64,000 bases of DNA from Datura wrightii (taxonomy: Eukaryota; Streptophyta; Magnoliopsida; Solanales; Solanaceae). Below, piece after piece: positions 1 to 12,635 of the stretch (its first letter is position 1; each line of letters begins with the position of its first letter). Both the position numbers and the translations under genes were made by a program. The notes under the pieces are model-generated. The model ran no database searches. It had not been told where the DNA came from and saw nothing but the letters and a program-made list of their open reading frames with translations. Location: NCBI GenBank assembly GCA_035772735.1, contig JASDFA010000016.1, forward strand, positions 171,311,001 through 171,375,000, read 5' to 3'.

Positions 1-1642
1 GGTGAGAGGAATGGTTGGAGTGGGGTTATTTAAGAGAAGTGAAGTAACGTGTCAAGTCAGGGGAGGAGAAGTCGATTGGTTTTCTTTGATGACAAGACAA
101 TGAAACAAAAAAAGGCAAGAACAAATATATGGCAATTACAGACTATTCTTTCAATGCAATTTCATAAGTAGTGAGTATGATGCTAACTTATGAGGGGATC
201 GGGTCCTTCCTCTGAAGTTTTGAATCAAGTTGCCCTGCATCTGTCCTGCCTCCCCTCTTGCTTCTCCCATGCTTACCATGCGTGTATACATGTGAGGGTA
301 TGAAACTGAGTTAGACATATTTTGATAGTTACACACTTGGATACCTGCAGCCTGGTTTTAGCTAGAGGGAGTGGTTCATGAGAGGAGAGAGGAGATATAG
401 GAGTCAATTTATTTTGATCATATCCACCTTCACCTAATTCCTTTAGAACTGGTCCCTGCATAGATCCTACTCCTCTAAGAGAACAGAGAGGATCCAAGAG
501 AGTTAGCCATTATAGAGGTATTCTTCTTTTCAACTAGGTACCCTTGACACATTTAAGCAACGGACAAGTTTCTCCCCTGATCTTCAAGAACTGAGATTTA
601 TCAATCTTCCCCCTTTTGAAGCCATTGCTAAAGAGAAAAATCGATAATCTCCCATGCTATATTCTCGATCCTGCCTCAGCCATGCACGATCCTACCTCGA
701 CCATACAAACCTTTTCCAAAACTTGTACATGTAAGAGGAATATTCATAATATTCAAACTCATTCGTAGCTTGGCACGAACTTCTTTTATTCGATATCCAT
801 TCTGAGATGCCCTTCTCATATTTCAATTTGAAGAGGTTTTACTTGCATGATGTTTGCTAGTGGAATTTTCTTGACCTAGACCTAGTTCAAGTGCCTGAGT
901 CCAAAGGAGCAAACACACTGTTTGAAGGATGAGCCTCCTTAGGTTTCCAATTTAGACCTCTACTGCTGATTGATTGATAGAACTAGGTCCCTCTGATGGT
1001 CCTCAGTCAATAGTATTCTCATGTTGGACTCGTTTTCCCTTCTGACATTTCACCATTCCATCTTGAGTCTACAGGAGTGCTTGTTCTTTACTTCATCAAG
1101 GAATTCATGGGAAATTAAGGCGGATTTTCCCAGGCTTGAAACCTCAATATTTGTACAATCTTCTGCATCCCATGATAACTAGCAACACCAGTATCAAACA
1201 CACAACCCACAATACCTTATGCTTGCGTAAATTTTTCTATGTTCCTTTAAAATATTCATTCAGTAGAATATGTCTCACTGTGCTACTAGGTCCCTCTATG
1301 CCAACAATCCTGTCTCCCTTTTTGGTCATGAATCAACAGCTTCTTCTCTTGAGTTATTTCATCACCAATCTTCATGATTAACCATGTATCTCATGCATAT
1401 TTTCTTCAGTAGAGATCTATCATACATCTGAATATTTCACAGCATACCATTTTTACAACCTCTGTCCATTTTTTCACTTCGAGGATGCATCTCTTCTCAT
1501 CAATCTTAAGTATTCACTCCTTCTTTGAAAGAACTTGAGTAAGATGAGATTCTTCATTAATCCAATTAAATGCTTTAAGCAGTCACTAACCAAGTACCAT
1601 TTTGACTACTTTTCCTCTTACTCCCCCCTACACAGAGGACCA
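1..1642. other. No recognisable gene; possible degraded retrotransposon tail
   Basis: Only short ORFs occur on either strand and none resembles a family I know. On the minus strand this stretch lies directly downstream of the SIRE-type gag, and a purine run near 613-622 (minus-strand AAAAGGGGGAAG) looks like a worn polypurine tract. It could therefore be the wrecked 3' part of that element, but no reverse transcriptase, integrase or second LTR can be made out. Confidence 0.3.
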
Positions 1643-3565
1643 CTAGCTTGATTTGGGAAACCATTTCAGCTTGAATTCCCAAAATGTTAACAAAGGAAGG
1701 ATTAGATTTTTCTTAGTCCAGGCCGGTAACCTGATTCTTGAGGACTGGTGACCAGGTACCCTTTTGTCTCCTCTGATCTCAGAGACATTGAAAACTTTTT
1801 TCATGGCAGTTAGTTTGGCTGAGAAAGCATGTGTAAGGTGATCATTTCTGCCACAATGAGTGCATAACAAATTATTTGGATCAAATACATACTTGCTGTG
1901 TTGATTGTATGGGGAATTGGTCTTTCTATAGCCAAGAGCTTCGCCATTATTTGATCTCTGGTTGGTCAGGTTGACCAATACTTGAGAGAAGGCAGTCCAT
2001 CTGAGGGACTTTTTAAGGTCAGCTTTGATTTTGACCAGATCCTTCTCTAGCACAAAGTTTCTCTCTAGAGAGGTAGTGAGATCCAGTTGAGACTTTTTCA
2101 ATTTAACTTCAAGCTCAACCTGGAAATCTTGAATTTCACCTTTCCTTTTATCTCCATGTTGAGACACTTTACTCACTTTCTCAATGAGTGTGAGATTCTC
2201 AGACGATAACCCTTCACATTTTTCTTCTACTTCAACCAATTTAGTAGTCAACACAACTTTTTCTATCTCAAGGTCATCAAGGTTCTTATTCAAGGAGTCC
2301 TTTTCTTTGGTAAGATCACAAAAGGAGCCAATCAACATACTTTCCAGAGATCTTAGCTCCTTCAAATTATAATCTTTGAGATTCTTTTTAATATCAAGGA
2401 AGATTACCTTATTCTCTTCATCTTCATCTGATTTTTCCATGAATGTAAATATTAAGTTGAATGGTGAATCATCATTCTCCATTTTCACCATTGAAGCATC
2501 CTCTGGTTCTTCACCATTTTCTGACTCACCAGATGAGTTCCCCCAAGCGGCAAAGGCCTGTTTAACCATATGGTCTGTTGCTGCTCTCCTTTTGAACCTG
2601 TCTGCAACCCGGTCCTTCCTTCTGAATTTATCAGCATTGTTCTTCATATACTCTTTGTAATCAACCTTGTGCATTAGACAATCTTTAATAGAGTGGCCTA
2701 GTTTTCCACATTTGTGACAGAGATCATTTCCACCAATGAACTTATTTGCATTTGATCTTCTTTGAAATCCTCAATTTCTTCTAATGACCTTCTGAAACTT
2801 TCTTGTTAAGTAGGTCATATCTTCATATTTTTCATTTGAATCTGCCTGAGTGCCTTTGAGGTCCAACCCCTTCTCCTTTCTTGGTTCACTTCTGCTTCGG
2901 TCTTGCTGCTGTTTGAGCTCATAGGTTTTCAGATATCCTATGAGTTCATCCATGGCGAGGGTCTCAAGATTTTGTGCTTCAGTGATAGCATCAACTTTAC
3001 CTTCCCAAGATTTAGGAAGAATGCTAAGAATCTTGCTCACTAGACTGCTTGGCTTTATCACTTCTCCTAGACAATAGAGCTCATTTGTGATAGAGGTGAA
3101 TCTAGTGTGCATCTCTTTAATGGATTCTCCTTCTCTCATGGAGAATATTTCATATTGAGTAATGAGCATGTCCACTTTAGATTGCTTGACCTGACTGGTC
3201 CCTTCATGGGCTATTCTAAGGCAGTCCCAAATTTCCTTGGCTGACTCACATGCTGAGATTCAGTTATATTCATCTGGACCTATTCCACATACCAAAAGCT
3301 TTTTGGCCTTGTAATTCTTCTCGATCTGCTTTCGATCACCATCATTGTATTCCCTTCTAATCTTGGGAACGAATGTAGTAGTTTCTCCTTCTGTAACAGT
3401 CTTCACGGGCACATAGGGACCACTTAGAATGATGTCCCACAATTCACTATCTTCAGCCATGATGAAATCATGCATACGGGTCTTCCACGATCCATAGTAT
3501 TGGTCATTGAAACGAGGAGGTCTCATGGTAGACTGCCCTTCTTTCAGATTTGGTGGTGCTGCCAT
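1643..3565 (-). pseudogene. SIRE/Maximus-type Ty1-copia gag, two in-frame TGA stops
   Basis: Nucleocapsid (gag) region of a copia retrotransposon. A single minus-strand frame of about 640 codons starts at the ATG at 3565 and is broken by only two stops, both TGA, at about 3257-3259 and 2768-2770. The N-terminal part carries the usual gag features of this group (MAAPPNLKEGQS start, PPRFNDQYYGSWKTRM, and an AHEGTSQVKQSK helix past the first stop). A zinc knuckle of form C-x2-C-x4-H-x4-C (CHKCGKLGHSIKDC) lies near 2690-2735. A long Glu/Lys-rich coiled-coil stretch follows, then a second, imperfect knuckle (CTHCGRNDH). A primer-binding site and an LTR lie immediately upstream at higher coordinates, as expected for the 5' end of the element. 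No protease, integrase or reverse transcriptase follows, so the copy is truncated or internally deleted and not autonomous. Confidence 0.85.
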
Positions 3566-3610
3566 ATTTTTCTGAATCTTTTTCTAGGTGTTAACCTTTT
3601 AGAAAGAACC

Positions 3611-3623
3611 TGCTCTGATATCA
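3611..3623 (-). other. Primer-binding site (initiator tRNA-Met type)
   Basis: The minus strand reads TGATATCAGAGCA, differing by one base from the common TGGTATCAGAGC site complementary to initiator methionine tRNA. It lies between the LTR and the gag start, in the right order and orientation for the SIRE-type element. Confidence 0.7.
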
Positions 3624-3630
3624 ATTATTA

Positions 3631-4557
3631 AGTTATACGAGTCCACCACCGTTCTACGGACCTGGTCCTTAGGTTAGGTTGACCGAGTAAGAATACACAA
3701 ACAAAAGATACAGCAAGAAATATGACATGCAATATTTACGTGGAAACCTCCTTGCTCAGGGGAGTAAAACTACGACCTACCTCGTAGGATTTCTCAATAA
3801 CTTCACTAAATCTGAGCAACAATGATTACAGACTCCAGTAATCCTTTGGATAAAACTCTTAATCCAATCCTTCTTACAATAACTCTACTACAAGACTTCA
3901 AGGAAATAACTCTATTGCAAACAACTCTAACCACCGCTAACTTTAGCCCAACTACTAACTAACTCTAGTTGATACACCACGGCTAACTCTAGCCCAACAA
4001 CTAACTAACTCTAGTTGATACACCACGGCTAACTCTAGCCCTCCAACCAACTAACTCTAGTTGATACTTCTTTCTAAAACACAAGAAAAATTACAATGAA
4101 AACACCTACACAAGCTTCACAAAGTAAAGAGTAGTTTTACACTTGAGAATAGATTACAAAGACTCAAAAACAACAAGTATTAAGAGACAACTTGAGTTTA
4201 TTGTGATCAGGTCCTTTGTTGTTGATGAGCTTTTTCTTCTTGAGTACCTATAACTTTTGCAAAGAATATCACAATTTCTTGAATGCATAAAAACTAGGTT
4301 TTTGCCCTTTGTCTTGTTTTGCATATACCAAAGCAAGAGAGAAAATATAATCTTTAACCAATGGTCAAAAGACTGAAACCATATCAGTTTTGCTGTTGTG
4401 CTGCAGTGGCAGTAGCTTTACAGTTGTGGCAGCAACTTTACAGCTATGAAGTTTGACTTTTCTGACTCATACGTGAACCTGGTTTCTTACAGGGGACCAT
4501 AACGAGGGATCGAGTCCCTGCATAGGTTTGTCCATCATCAAAACCAAGATTCTAACA
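3631..4557 (-). repeat. 5' LTR of the SIRE-type copia element
   Basis: The minus strand begins TGTTAGAATCTTGGTTTTG at 4557 and runs to just before the primer-binding site. Length of about 0.9 kb and the TGTTAGAAT start fit SIRE-type LTRs. The inner end is approximate. No second LTR is present in the window, so no target duplication can be checked. It contains a threefold 46-bp tandem repeat. Confidence 0.6.
3931..4068. repeat. 46-bp tandem repeat, three copies, inside LTR
   Basis: Units begin at 3931, 3977 and 4023 with CCAC(C/G)GCTAACT and end with TCTAGTTGATAC. Copies differ by only a few bases. Repeats of this kind in LTRs often lie in the U3 promoter region; that role is inference. Confidence 0.85.
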
Positions 4558-5142
4558 TTTTCATATAGTGGTGTAGTTGGGGAAAAGTTCCTTAGATAGT
4601 GATTAACTAATTATTTGGTTTGACAATTTAAACTTGAATGTTGTATTCAAGTTTAGTTGGATGGAACACTAGGTCCATTTATTTCTTTACTTTTATAGCA
4701 AAGCCAATTTTTGAATTGCAATTCAATTTTTTTTCATCTAACTTAATGAAAATTTTCTTCTCTTTTATTTTAGGCTGTATAATAATCTGTTGCATGACAT
4801 AATATGATGTCTCAATGCAACTGTTGCAATTAGGCAACAATTATGTGAATCATCTATCAGTAATTGCTTGCAACATACCAATGGTTCGAGGTTGAGCTGA
4901 GAATTACCTATAACTATTGGTTACTCTTGTATAAAAATTTTACTCTATTTGCCAGCACTTTCGTTTCTCTGAAAAATCAATCATGATGAATATGAAAATT
5001 TGCCCAAATCCCGACATACAATTTTCTTTACTGCTTTCTTCTTCTTAGTTTGTTCAAATACTTAAGTCTCTTTTCAATTAATTTTTCTTTTTTTTTTTGT
5101 TTAGTTAAGGTTGTGATGATTTTTAGAAACAATTCTCTGTAG
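4558..5142. other. No gene seen
   Basis: AT-rich sequence between the SIRE-type LTR and the disulfide isomerase fragment. No open frame or RNA gene was recognised. It could be intronic sequence that came along with the fragment. Confidence 0.4.
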
Positions 5143-5397
5143 GTTGATTGTGATGAGCATAAAAGCATTTGCAGCAAATATGGGGTTCAAGGTTACCCCA
5201 CTATCCAATCATTTCCAAAGGGATTACTGGAGCAAAAAAAAAAGTATGTCCATTTATTCTTGTGTTCTTACAAATGAGCTTTTGATTCCTTTTTTCTTTG
5301 TGACTCTTTTGCCCTACTTCTTACAATTTTCCTTATTGTTGATACGAAGGTGCACGATCTGTTGAAGCCCTTCCTGAGTTTGTAAACAATGAAGGAG
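5143..5397 (+). pseudogene. Protein disulfide isomerase (PDIL2-1-like) two-exon fragment
   Basis: An exon-like block at 5143-5243 follows CTGTAG and encodes a peptide starting VDCDEHKSICSKYGVQGYPT, ending in an A-run before a GTATGT donor. A second block at about 5348-5397 encodes ARSVEALPEFVNNEGG before a GTATAA donor. The first matches the part of a thioredoxin domain after the CGHC active site, including the cis-proline loop (GYPT), and the second matches the link to the next domain, as in plant PDI-like 2-1 proteins of the endoplasmic reticulum. The CGHC exon, the N terminus and all downstream exons are absent nearby. The second block has no AG acceptor where one would be needed (TTGTTGATACGAAG), and the A-run has probably slipped. 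I read it as a captured or decayed fragment with no working product. The Helitron-like end at 7.3 kb suggests how it may have arrived. Confidence 0.7.
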
Positions 5398-7290
5398 GTA
5401 TAAAATTTTTCTCATAGATGGCGAAGAATTAATTGTTGAATATACAAATAAGTTCAAGAAGTAGAGAGATTAGTGTTACTTATGACATTTAACTGTTGTT
5501 TGAGCTAGTACAATTTTTTTTGGATCTATTGCCATTTTAGTTTGGTGTGATGAGTAGACATGTGCTAATGAATAAATTTCTCTGTTAATGTTGTTGACTA
5601 TAGCCAGTAGTGAATACTTGTATGGGTATTTTTCTAGTTAGATGACCTCTATTATTTATTTAAATTAGAATTTTGATTGTTTGCATGAGACGTATCATAT
5701 TTTAAATTTCTAGACAGTTACTATAGATTCGAAAGAACATATTTTTACTACTCTAAAATTCAAAGCAACCAATAAAATTGATATATCCAACATATTGCAA
5801 GAAATGACAACTCAAATGCACTTGCAATGAGCAGTTTATTGCTCATTGAAGGAACAAGTTATAACTAATGGTACATACATTAGTTAATGGGGTACAACTC
5901 ATAAAACTACAGTTTTGGATAGTTGCCATTTTACGTTTACAAACATTGAACTTAGAGTATTTAATATGGAAATCTCATATTTTTAATTGACATATTTGTG
6001 ACAAATTGAAGAACTACTTGGTTTAGCACACTTACAACATTTAGTTTACACGTACATGTAGAGGGTCTATTTTGCAGACACAAAGGATTATAATTGCCTT
6101 CTGTATCGTTCACTTAACTATGCCATTGTTAGAATTTAAATATGAAGTAGATAGCTTATTTGTCATTCCATAAGTGCAAATGATTATGTTATTAAAGAAA
6201 TTTGTAGTGCATTGTTTTAGATGCAAATAAAGGAAACAAAGGAGTGGTCCTGATAATTGAAATAGATAACCTCTCGATAAATAAAAACAAAAACTATCAT
6301 TCAATCAATATGACTATTATAATATTAAAAAATGCATCGACGCGATTCATTGATCGATGAATTTTGATTTGACTATATGAATTACAGAGAAAAAGACCCC
6401 GCGATAATATATCACATTAATGTATATATTCAATTACCATTATAATTTTATTAAAATAAATTACTTTTATTATGTTATTTTATTATTCACAAGTATAAAA
6501 CAAAAACTTTACTTTAAAATGTGTAGACTTACACAAATAATATACAAATATCGATTCACATAATTATTTAATTTAAACTCGTCGCATTCTTCAATATGAA
6601 TGACAAACAACTTATAAGATAAATAAAATAAATCACTTAACATTTTATTAAAAAGGAAAAAGAATACAAACAAGATGACAAAATCATGTAACATTAGGCA
6701 TTAGTAATCTTCCATTTACTCTATTTACATAATAAATCAATAACAAATCTTACATAATAAATAAATAACAAATGTATGTAAAAATCACACAAATGCACAT
6801 TGCATATTTGAAAAGGAGCAAGAGCGGTTGAAAAATAAAATATACAAAGGACCTCCACTAGATCAACCTGACAAAGAATGATGGGACATGCTGATGTATT
6901 TATTTATTATTTTACAATCATTTCATACTACAAAATATTTATTACATTTTCATGAAAAAAAGTACACTAGAATATATGTTGTAGTTTAAAGGTTCAACCT
7001 TCATTTGTATCCCAATAAAAAGCACGTGTGCCCATCAAATTTTATTGTTAAATACCCGTTTAATATAATAAAAATAAAATAAAATTGTTATTAGAGAATA
7101 TTTTTCAACTTATTTATTAAGAACATATTATCCATTATTTAATAGATGCTAAACTTGATAACTTTCTTTATTTGTCATATTATAATTTTCTCAATAAAAT
7201 AAAAACAAAAGATAATGATATTGTCAAACAACAGACCAAATACACAATTAATCGATAAAAAAATTAATTTAAATACATATATTTAAATGC
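5398..7290. other. AT-rich sequence without a gene
   Basis: No coding region recognised. If the terminus at 7291-7319 is a true Helitron end, this stretch and the disulfide isomerase fragment would form its 3' part. The 5' end (A followed by TC) could not be located. Confidence 0.35.
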
Positions 7291-7319
7291 TCGCGTGAAG
7301 CGCGACTACGTACCCTAGT
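7291..7319 (+). mobile_element. Helitron-like 3' terminus
   Basis: A hairpin with stem TCGCG (7291-7295), loop TGAAG and stem CGCGA (7301-7305) is followed after nine bases by CTAG (7315-7318) and then T. This is the standard Helitron 3' signature: a short GC-rich hairpin, then CTRR, inserted before T. The element body would lie to the left and could include the disulfide isomerase fragment. Confidence 0.6.
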
Positions 7320-8950
7320 CATTATATAGAAGAAGAATAGAAACTCTATCAAGATATAGAGATTGTATATTAGTGTCTTTTGTTTGTTATGTGAAATATT
7401 TTCTATTGTGTCTTCTTTTGCTAAAAACCGTAGTCATATTATAATTTGTCAGTGCTGACTAATAAGCAATATTAAATTTGGTGATATTGCTTATAAAGCA
7501 TTATTTTAGTTGTAAAATAATAGCAGGTTACTTGACATACTTCTTCCACAAGTTTCTATAAAGTTATTTGGTATTTTGATGATCAAACTAATTATTTGGT
7601 TTATCTACTTTTCATCAATTCTTTTTTACTTGTTAAAAGTATCTTACTGTTATAAGCTTGCTAAAATCGATTTTTCATAAACGCATAATTTTAATTATTG
7701 AGCCAACCTTGAACGCTTTGGTAATTATATTGGTGATAGAATTAACCATCTATCTATGATTTTTTATCAAATTAGGCTGCTGGAAAGTAACGCACAAAGG
7801 AAGTATTTCAGAAACTTACCACTTATATGAATAATAGATAACATATATATTTATAATAGAATATACAAATATGTTGAAATTTAGTTCAAGAAATACCTCT
7901 TGAAACGTGAATAATTATTTTTCAGCAGGCCGTACTTTAGTTTGTAGCTACAATGTTTCAAATTAATTATCAAACTCTTTTAATACTTGAGTGGGCAAGT
8001 AAACTTTTTTAACTTTTCTAAGTTGGAAAGAACCCTATATATAGGCACTTTTTTTCTTGTCCAAAATCTAAACAAAAATAAATTTCGTTCCTTCTCTACC
8101 TATGAATATCCCGAGCCTAATTAAATATGAGCACAATATCGACCACGAAATTAATTACTGAGGCTTCCTATTAAGAAAATAATTTAAAAATCTGTTTTAA
8201 TTTATTCTTACCATAAAAAATTATAAATAATTCAACTAGAAATTCATAATTACACTCCTCCATTTATATTTTAAAATTCTCCATTAAATATTTATGTAAT
8301 TAATTCCCATGTCAATATTACAAATATAAATCAATAAATTAAATTACTATCAAATTTAATTCAATGATTAACTTCATGTGTCGGATTCATAAATTCACTT
8401 GCAAGATTTGACACAATAAAAATTTATAAGCTTCTCAAATGGTGTATCATCAATCTATATATCAAAATACGGATTCCATCAACTAACTTATTATTTCATA
8501 AATATATATTATTATCATCCAGTCTATCAGGCATATTGGTCCATCTCAGGATCTCACCTTTTAATAAATCAAAACGATAATTAATATACACAGCTTATAA
8601 TAGAATATAAGTACCTTTAATATTTAGAGACTGTGTCTTTGTCCGTCAGTCTAAAATTTCTATCTCTAATCAATTATGTTCAACACATGCAAAATGCACT
8701 AGCACAAGAAGTCAAAACAATGTTGTTCCCATAATCAAAATAAATTATATTTAATCTTGTACTACAATCTAACAAATGGTTTTTTCAATTTCTATCTTAG
8801 ATTGTAAACAAGAACTTTATACTTATAAAAACCGATGATTTAATCTCCTGTGTATAAGTTAAAACTCTATATAGTAAATCATATACTATATAAGTAATGG
8901 TCACATGAATGAATATATGATCTATTAAATTTTTATTAAAATTGAACAAA
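7320..8950. other. No gene seen
   Basis: AT-rich intergenic DNA. Open frames are short and unlike any family I know. Confidence 0.4.
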
Positions 8951-8954
8951 TAAT

Positions 8955-9300
8955 TATTTTATAATAAATGCTATATCTAAACACATGATTAATAGTATAT
9001 ATCCCATGATTAATAGTATATATCTAACAATCTCCTACTTAAAATTTTAACTATCACAATTATTAGAATATATTATGTCTAACTATATGGTTAATAGTAT
9101 ATACTCTAACAATATCCCACTTAGATGTTTAACCTTGACAATTGTTAGAATACTATGTCTAAACACATGGTTAATATAGTATATACCTTAATAATTTTTG
9201 ACTTAGATGTTTAACCTTGACAATTGTTAGAATACATTGTCTAAACGCGTGGTGAATAGTATATATCTTAACAATCTCTCACTTAAACTCTTGATTACGC
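8955..9300. repeat. About 81-bp tandem repeat, roughly 3.5 copies
   Basis: The phrase AACAATMTCCCACTTAGATG and its variants recurs at about 9027, 9108, 9190 and 9270, each followed by a GACAATTGTTAGAATA-like block and GTTAATAGTATATA. The copies are diverged but stay in register. Confidence 0.75.
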
Positions 9301-10516
9301 ATCTTAAACTTTCACGGACATTCCTTTTATATGACTTATCGAAAGGATCTTACCAAGTTGTTTTCTTATACAACATCGTCTAGTAGTTTTTCGTCGTAAC
9401 AAATCGGTTTTGTACTAAGATCTTCAGGGATCCTATCATGAAATCCTCCGAGAGTGTATTTCTTAAACTATCATGAAATTCTCTTAAGAGTACACATCAA
9501 ACCGATCTTCATTATGATTCTCCCACTACGACTAGTACTACTACTATGACATACTTTCATGTTCTCGAGTTTTAATATTTTCTTAAAAACTTTTCGGTAT
9601 TGAAATATTAACGAATTCTTCATGTAGTGTCCTTTGTTCAACGCCACTCCCACTACTCTGAGATAGTAGATTTTCTCATGTATAATAATATTTTTCCCAC
9701 TATTTAAATATAATGGAATGTTAATTTTGACATGTCAATTAGATATTCTTGAACATTTGAATTTTCAGATAACTCATTTGTTAATTCTTTGCTCAATTCC
9801 TGTAAAACAAATTTATTTCTAGAAACATGATTTACTAAATGGTCTTTTTTTATAAAAATCTAATATTTATATTAATAATTACCATATTTAGCTTTATAAA
9901 AATAAAATAAACTTCCTTTCATTCTTTTTAGATATCCAATAAAAACATACACACCCATTCTTAATTTCAACCTGCCTGTTTCTCCCTTTCAGCACATGTG
10001 CTGGACAGTTTTATATTCGAACATGTGATAGACTATACCTACGTCCAGTTCATAATTTTATAGTTGTAAAAGATACTAACGGGAAGGAACTAAATTCAGA
10101 AGGTAATATGTAGTTTTTAGCACATATCCCAAAAGGAAAAAAAGAAAAAAGGATTAAAAGAAATATTTATTTACTTTTATTTTGTCCTAAGTTATATTAT
10201 AGGATAAATATAGCTTCGTTGTTAACAAGGTAAATAAAAATATTCCTTAATCAGATGAAAATTCCCCACATTAACTTAAAATATACAATTTTAATTAAAT
10301 TTTTCATTTTCCTTTTCAAATTCGAATCCGACTCGCTAAACTAAATAAACACAAATCAAATTAAACCCCAAACACTCATCTCTTTATCTTCTTTCGTCTC
10401 CACCTCCATTAAAATTCATGATTGTCATCTAATATCGCGTGCATCATATTTCTTAAGTCCCTTTTTCTTTAAATTCTTTTTAAAATGGTAATTTTATTTT
10501 CCTTTTGAATTTTCAG
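9301..10516. other. No gene seen
   Basis: No supported gene. A 60-codon minus-strand frame at 9471-9653 has no recognisable motif, and I regard it as chance. Confidence 0.35.
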
Positions 10517-10646
10517 AAAAGAGAAAAAAAAATCAGGAATTTCATAGACAGAGAGGTAGCGACGGAAGCAAGCGGTCAACCGATGGAGGCCACGTTTCGT
10601 TGTGCCATGAATGCTCATTTTGTTGCTCTGAATATCCATAGAAAAG
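10517..10646 (+). pseudogene. Possible orphan first exon (unidentified)
   Basis: An ATTTTCAG acceptor-like site ends at 10516. A purine-rich leader follows, then an ATG at 10583 opening MEATFRCAMNAHFVALNIH, and a GTAGAG donor-like site after 10646. The layout resembles the end of a 5' UTR joined to a first coding exon, perhaps of a targeted protein, but no continuing exon follows and I do not recognise the peptide. It may be a captured gene fragment or chance. Confidence 0.25.
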
Positions 10647-12635
10647 GTAGAGCTATTTGTTTGTTTGCTTTTATTTTATATTTTTGGAATAAGAAGAAAA
10701 AAATTCATGATATACTGTGTACTTATGCCACATGTGTTGTAATTTTTTCTCATATCTCCTGTTGACGGAAGTAATATTAATTTAAAATGTTTTGTCTTCT
10801 TCATTGTACGTATCATTTTTTTTTTCGAAATTTTGTTGGATGAAATTTTTGTTCGGGTTGTTCGATTGGAAACGGAAAAGATGAGGGCCGGGGGAATTGA
10901 CGGACGATTTTCGGTGCACTCGGTTATAACACACGTGTCCCATCATAAATTTTAATAGAGACAGAGATGAAAAAGTGAGTTTTTGGGTTTAATTTAACTT
11001 GTATTTATTTAGTTTAGTGGGTGGATTCGTATTTAAAAGAAAAAATAAATAATTTAATTAAAATTGAATATTTGAAGTTAATTTGGGAAATTTTATTCGA
11101 TTGATGAGTATTTTGTTTACTTTGTTAATGGCGTGGTATATTTAACCTTATATTATAACTAGGGGAAAAGTTAGCTAATAAATGAAAATAGAAATATATT
11201 TTTTATTCTTTTTTCAAAAAAAAATAACTATGAATAATTCAATCATTAATCATACCATTTCTATAAGAGTATATTTCTTTTCTCTTTTACACTAACCAGT
11301 GGATTTGATTGCACTTCGCGCGATTATTTAAAATAATTAACATATGATTGATATTAATTATATAATTTTTATTGAAGAAAATTATTTTTTATTAATTAAA
11401 TATTTATTTATGATTCTATTATTATTTTTAATTATGATTCTTTCGATATCCTATATAAGAAGTTCTTGGACAAAAAAATTGTGAGAAACATATCAAGTTA
11501 GATAAAGAATAACCAATTTAACTTAGTACATATTAACTTAATAAGAAAAAGATTAAAAATGAAAAGATAAAAAAATATATAAAATATAAAATCTGATGAC
11601 GTAAATTTTTTCTCTAAAGTAAGAGTTTTGAAAAATGAACAGTCTTAGAAATTGAAGTCATTTCCTCTTTCATTTTCTTAAATGTTTGAACTTTTAATTG
11701 AGTAATTTATTGAAGAGATAATTTATTATTTAATTCCTAAAAATGGACAAAAGAAGTATTTTTGTTCTTTCCCTTCTTATTCCATTAATTGATCATTTTG
11801 CTAAAAAAAAAAAAAGTTTAATCTGCTTCAATTTTTTTCCTTCTTATCTAACTTACTACAATTAATTAAGGTAAGAACACAAAGAGTTACACTCATTTTC
11901 ATCTCGATTGTTGAACTTACAAAGTTCCTATTTAAACACCTTTATTTGATTTTTAAAAAAAATAATTATTAAAAAAAATCTTTTATTCTTCCCTTCACTA
12001 CCTGTTAGATCATTGATATACGTAAAATATTGAAGTTTGTCGAAAAAGACCCAAACATAATAAGGTATATCAACCTAACTAAAAGATTTAGTATATTATT
12101 AATTTGACTTATTTTAAAATAATCTAACCGAAAAATAAGAGCAAATATGAGAAGGAAAACAAAAGAGAATAGACATTTCAGCCATAAATTAAAATGAAAA
12201 AATAGAATATATTTTTTGAAGTTCCTTTTTTTTCTTTTTGCAATTACTTTGTCCTCATTGATTATGTTGTTGTTGTGGCAGTAGCCTTTATTTGGTCTTC
12301 CTCTTTTTTTTTTTATCAAATATATTATATTTTTAATTTATAGTATTATATTTTTTTCAATGTCTTAGGCCTGTGAAAGTATTTGATAATGATTCAACTT
12401 GTTAAATTTCATAGCATTTTACTTGCACCAATATACAAGAGGATATTGGATTCCTCTCCTTCTTCAGCGTCTTAATTAGGCTTGTGAAATTTCTGTGATT
12501 TTTTTCATATGTGTATTGGAGACTTTATAGATTCTTCTTCCTCTAAAAGAAATATGAAAAATTAAAAAATACTGTAAACATTAATGTCATTATATTATTA
12601 TGAGTACAATATATTTTTAGCAGAAGAAATGATCT
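10647..12635. other. AT-rich sequence without a gene
   Basis: No recognisable coding region or RNA gene. A weak minus-strand Helitron-like end is annotated separately within it. Confidence 0.4.
11296..11323 (-). mobile_element. Possible second Helitron-like 3' end (minus strand)
   Basis: The minus strand reads TCGCGCGAAGTGC, a weak hairpin core, then about ten bases later ACTGG followed by T. CTGG fits the CTRR rule. The hairpin needs a G-T pair, so this is weaker than the 7.3-kb terminus. Confidence 0.3.

Noticed and set aside
6110..6694. Two short minus-strand frames that look membrane-like
   Set aside because: AT-rich chance frames; hydrophobicity follows from base composition.
12005..12319. 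104-codon minus-strand frame, hydrophobic
   Set aside because: AT-rich DNA; the peptide is Phe/Ile/Leu/Lys-rich without a recognisable domain, and no splice or promoter context supports it.
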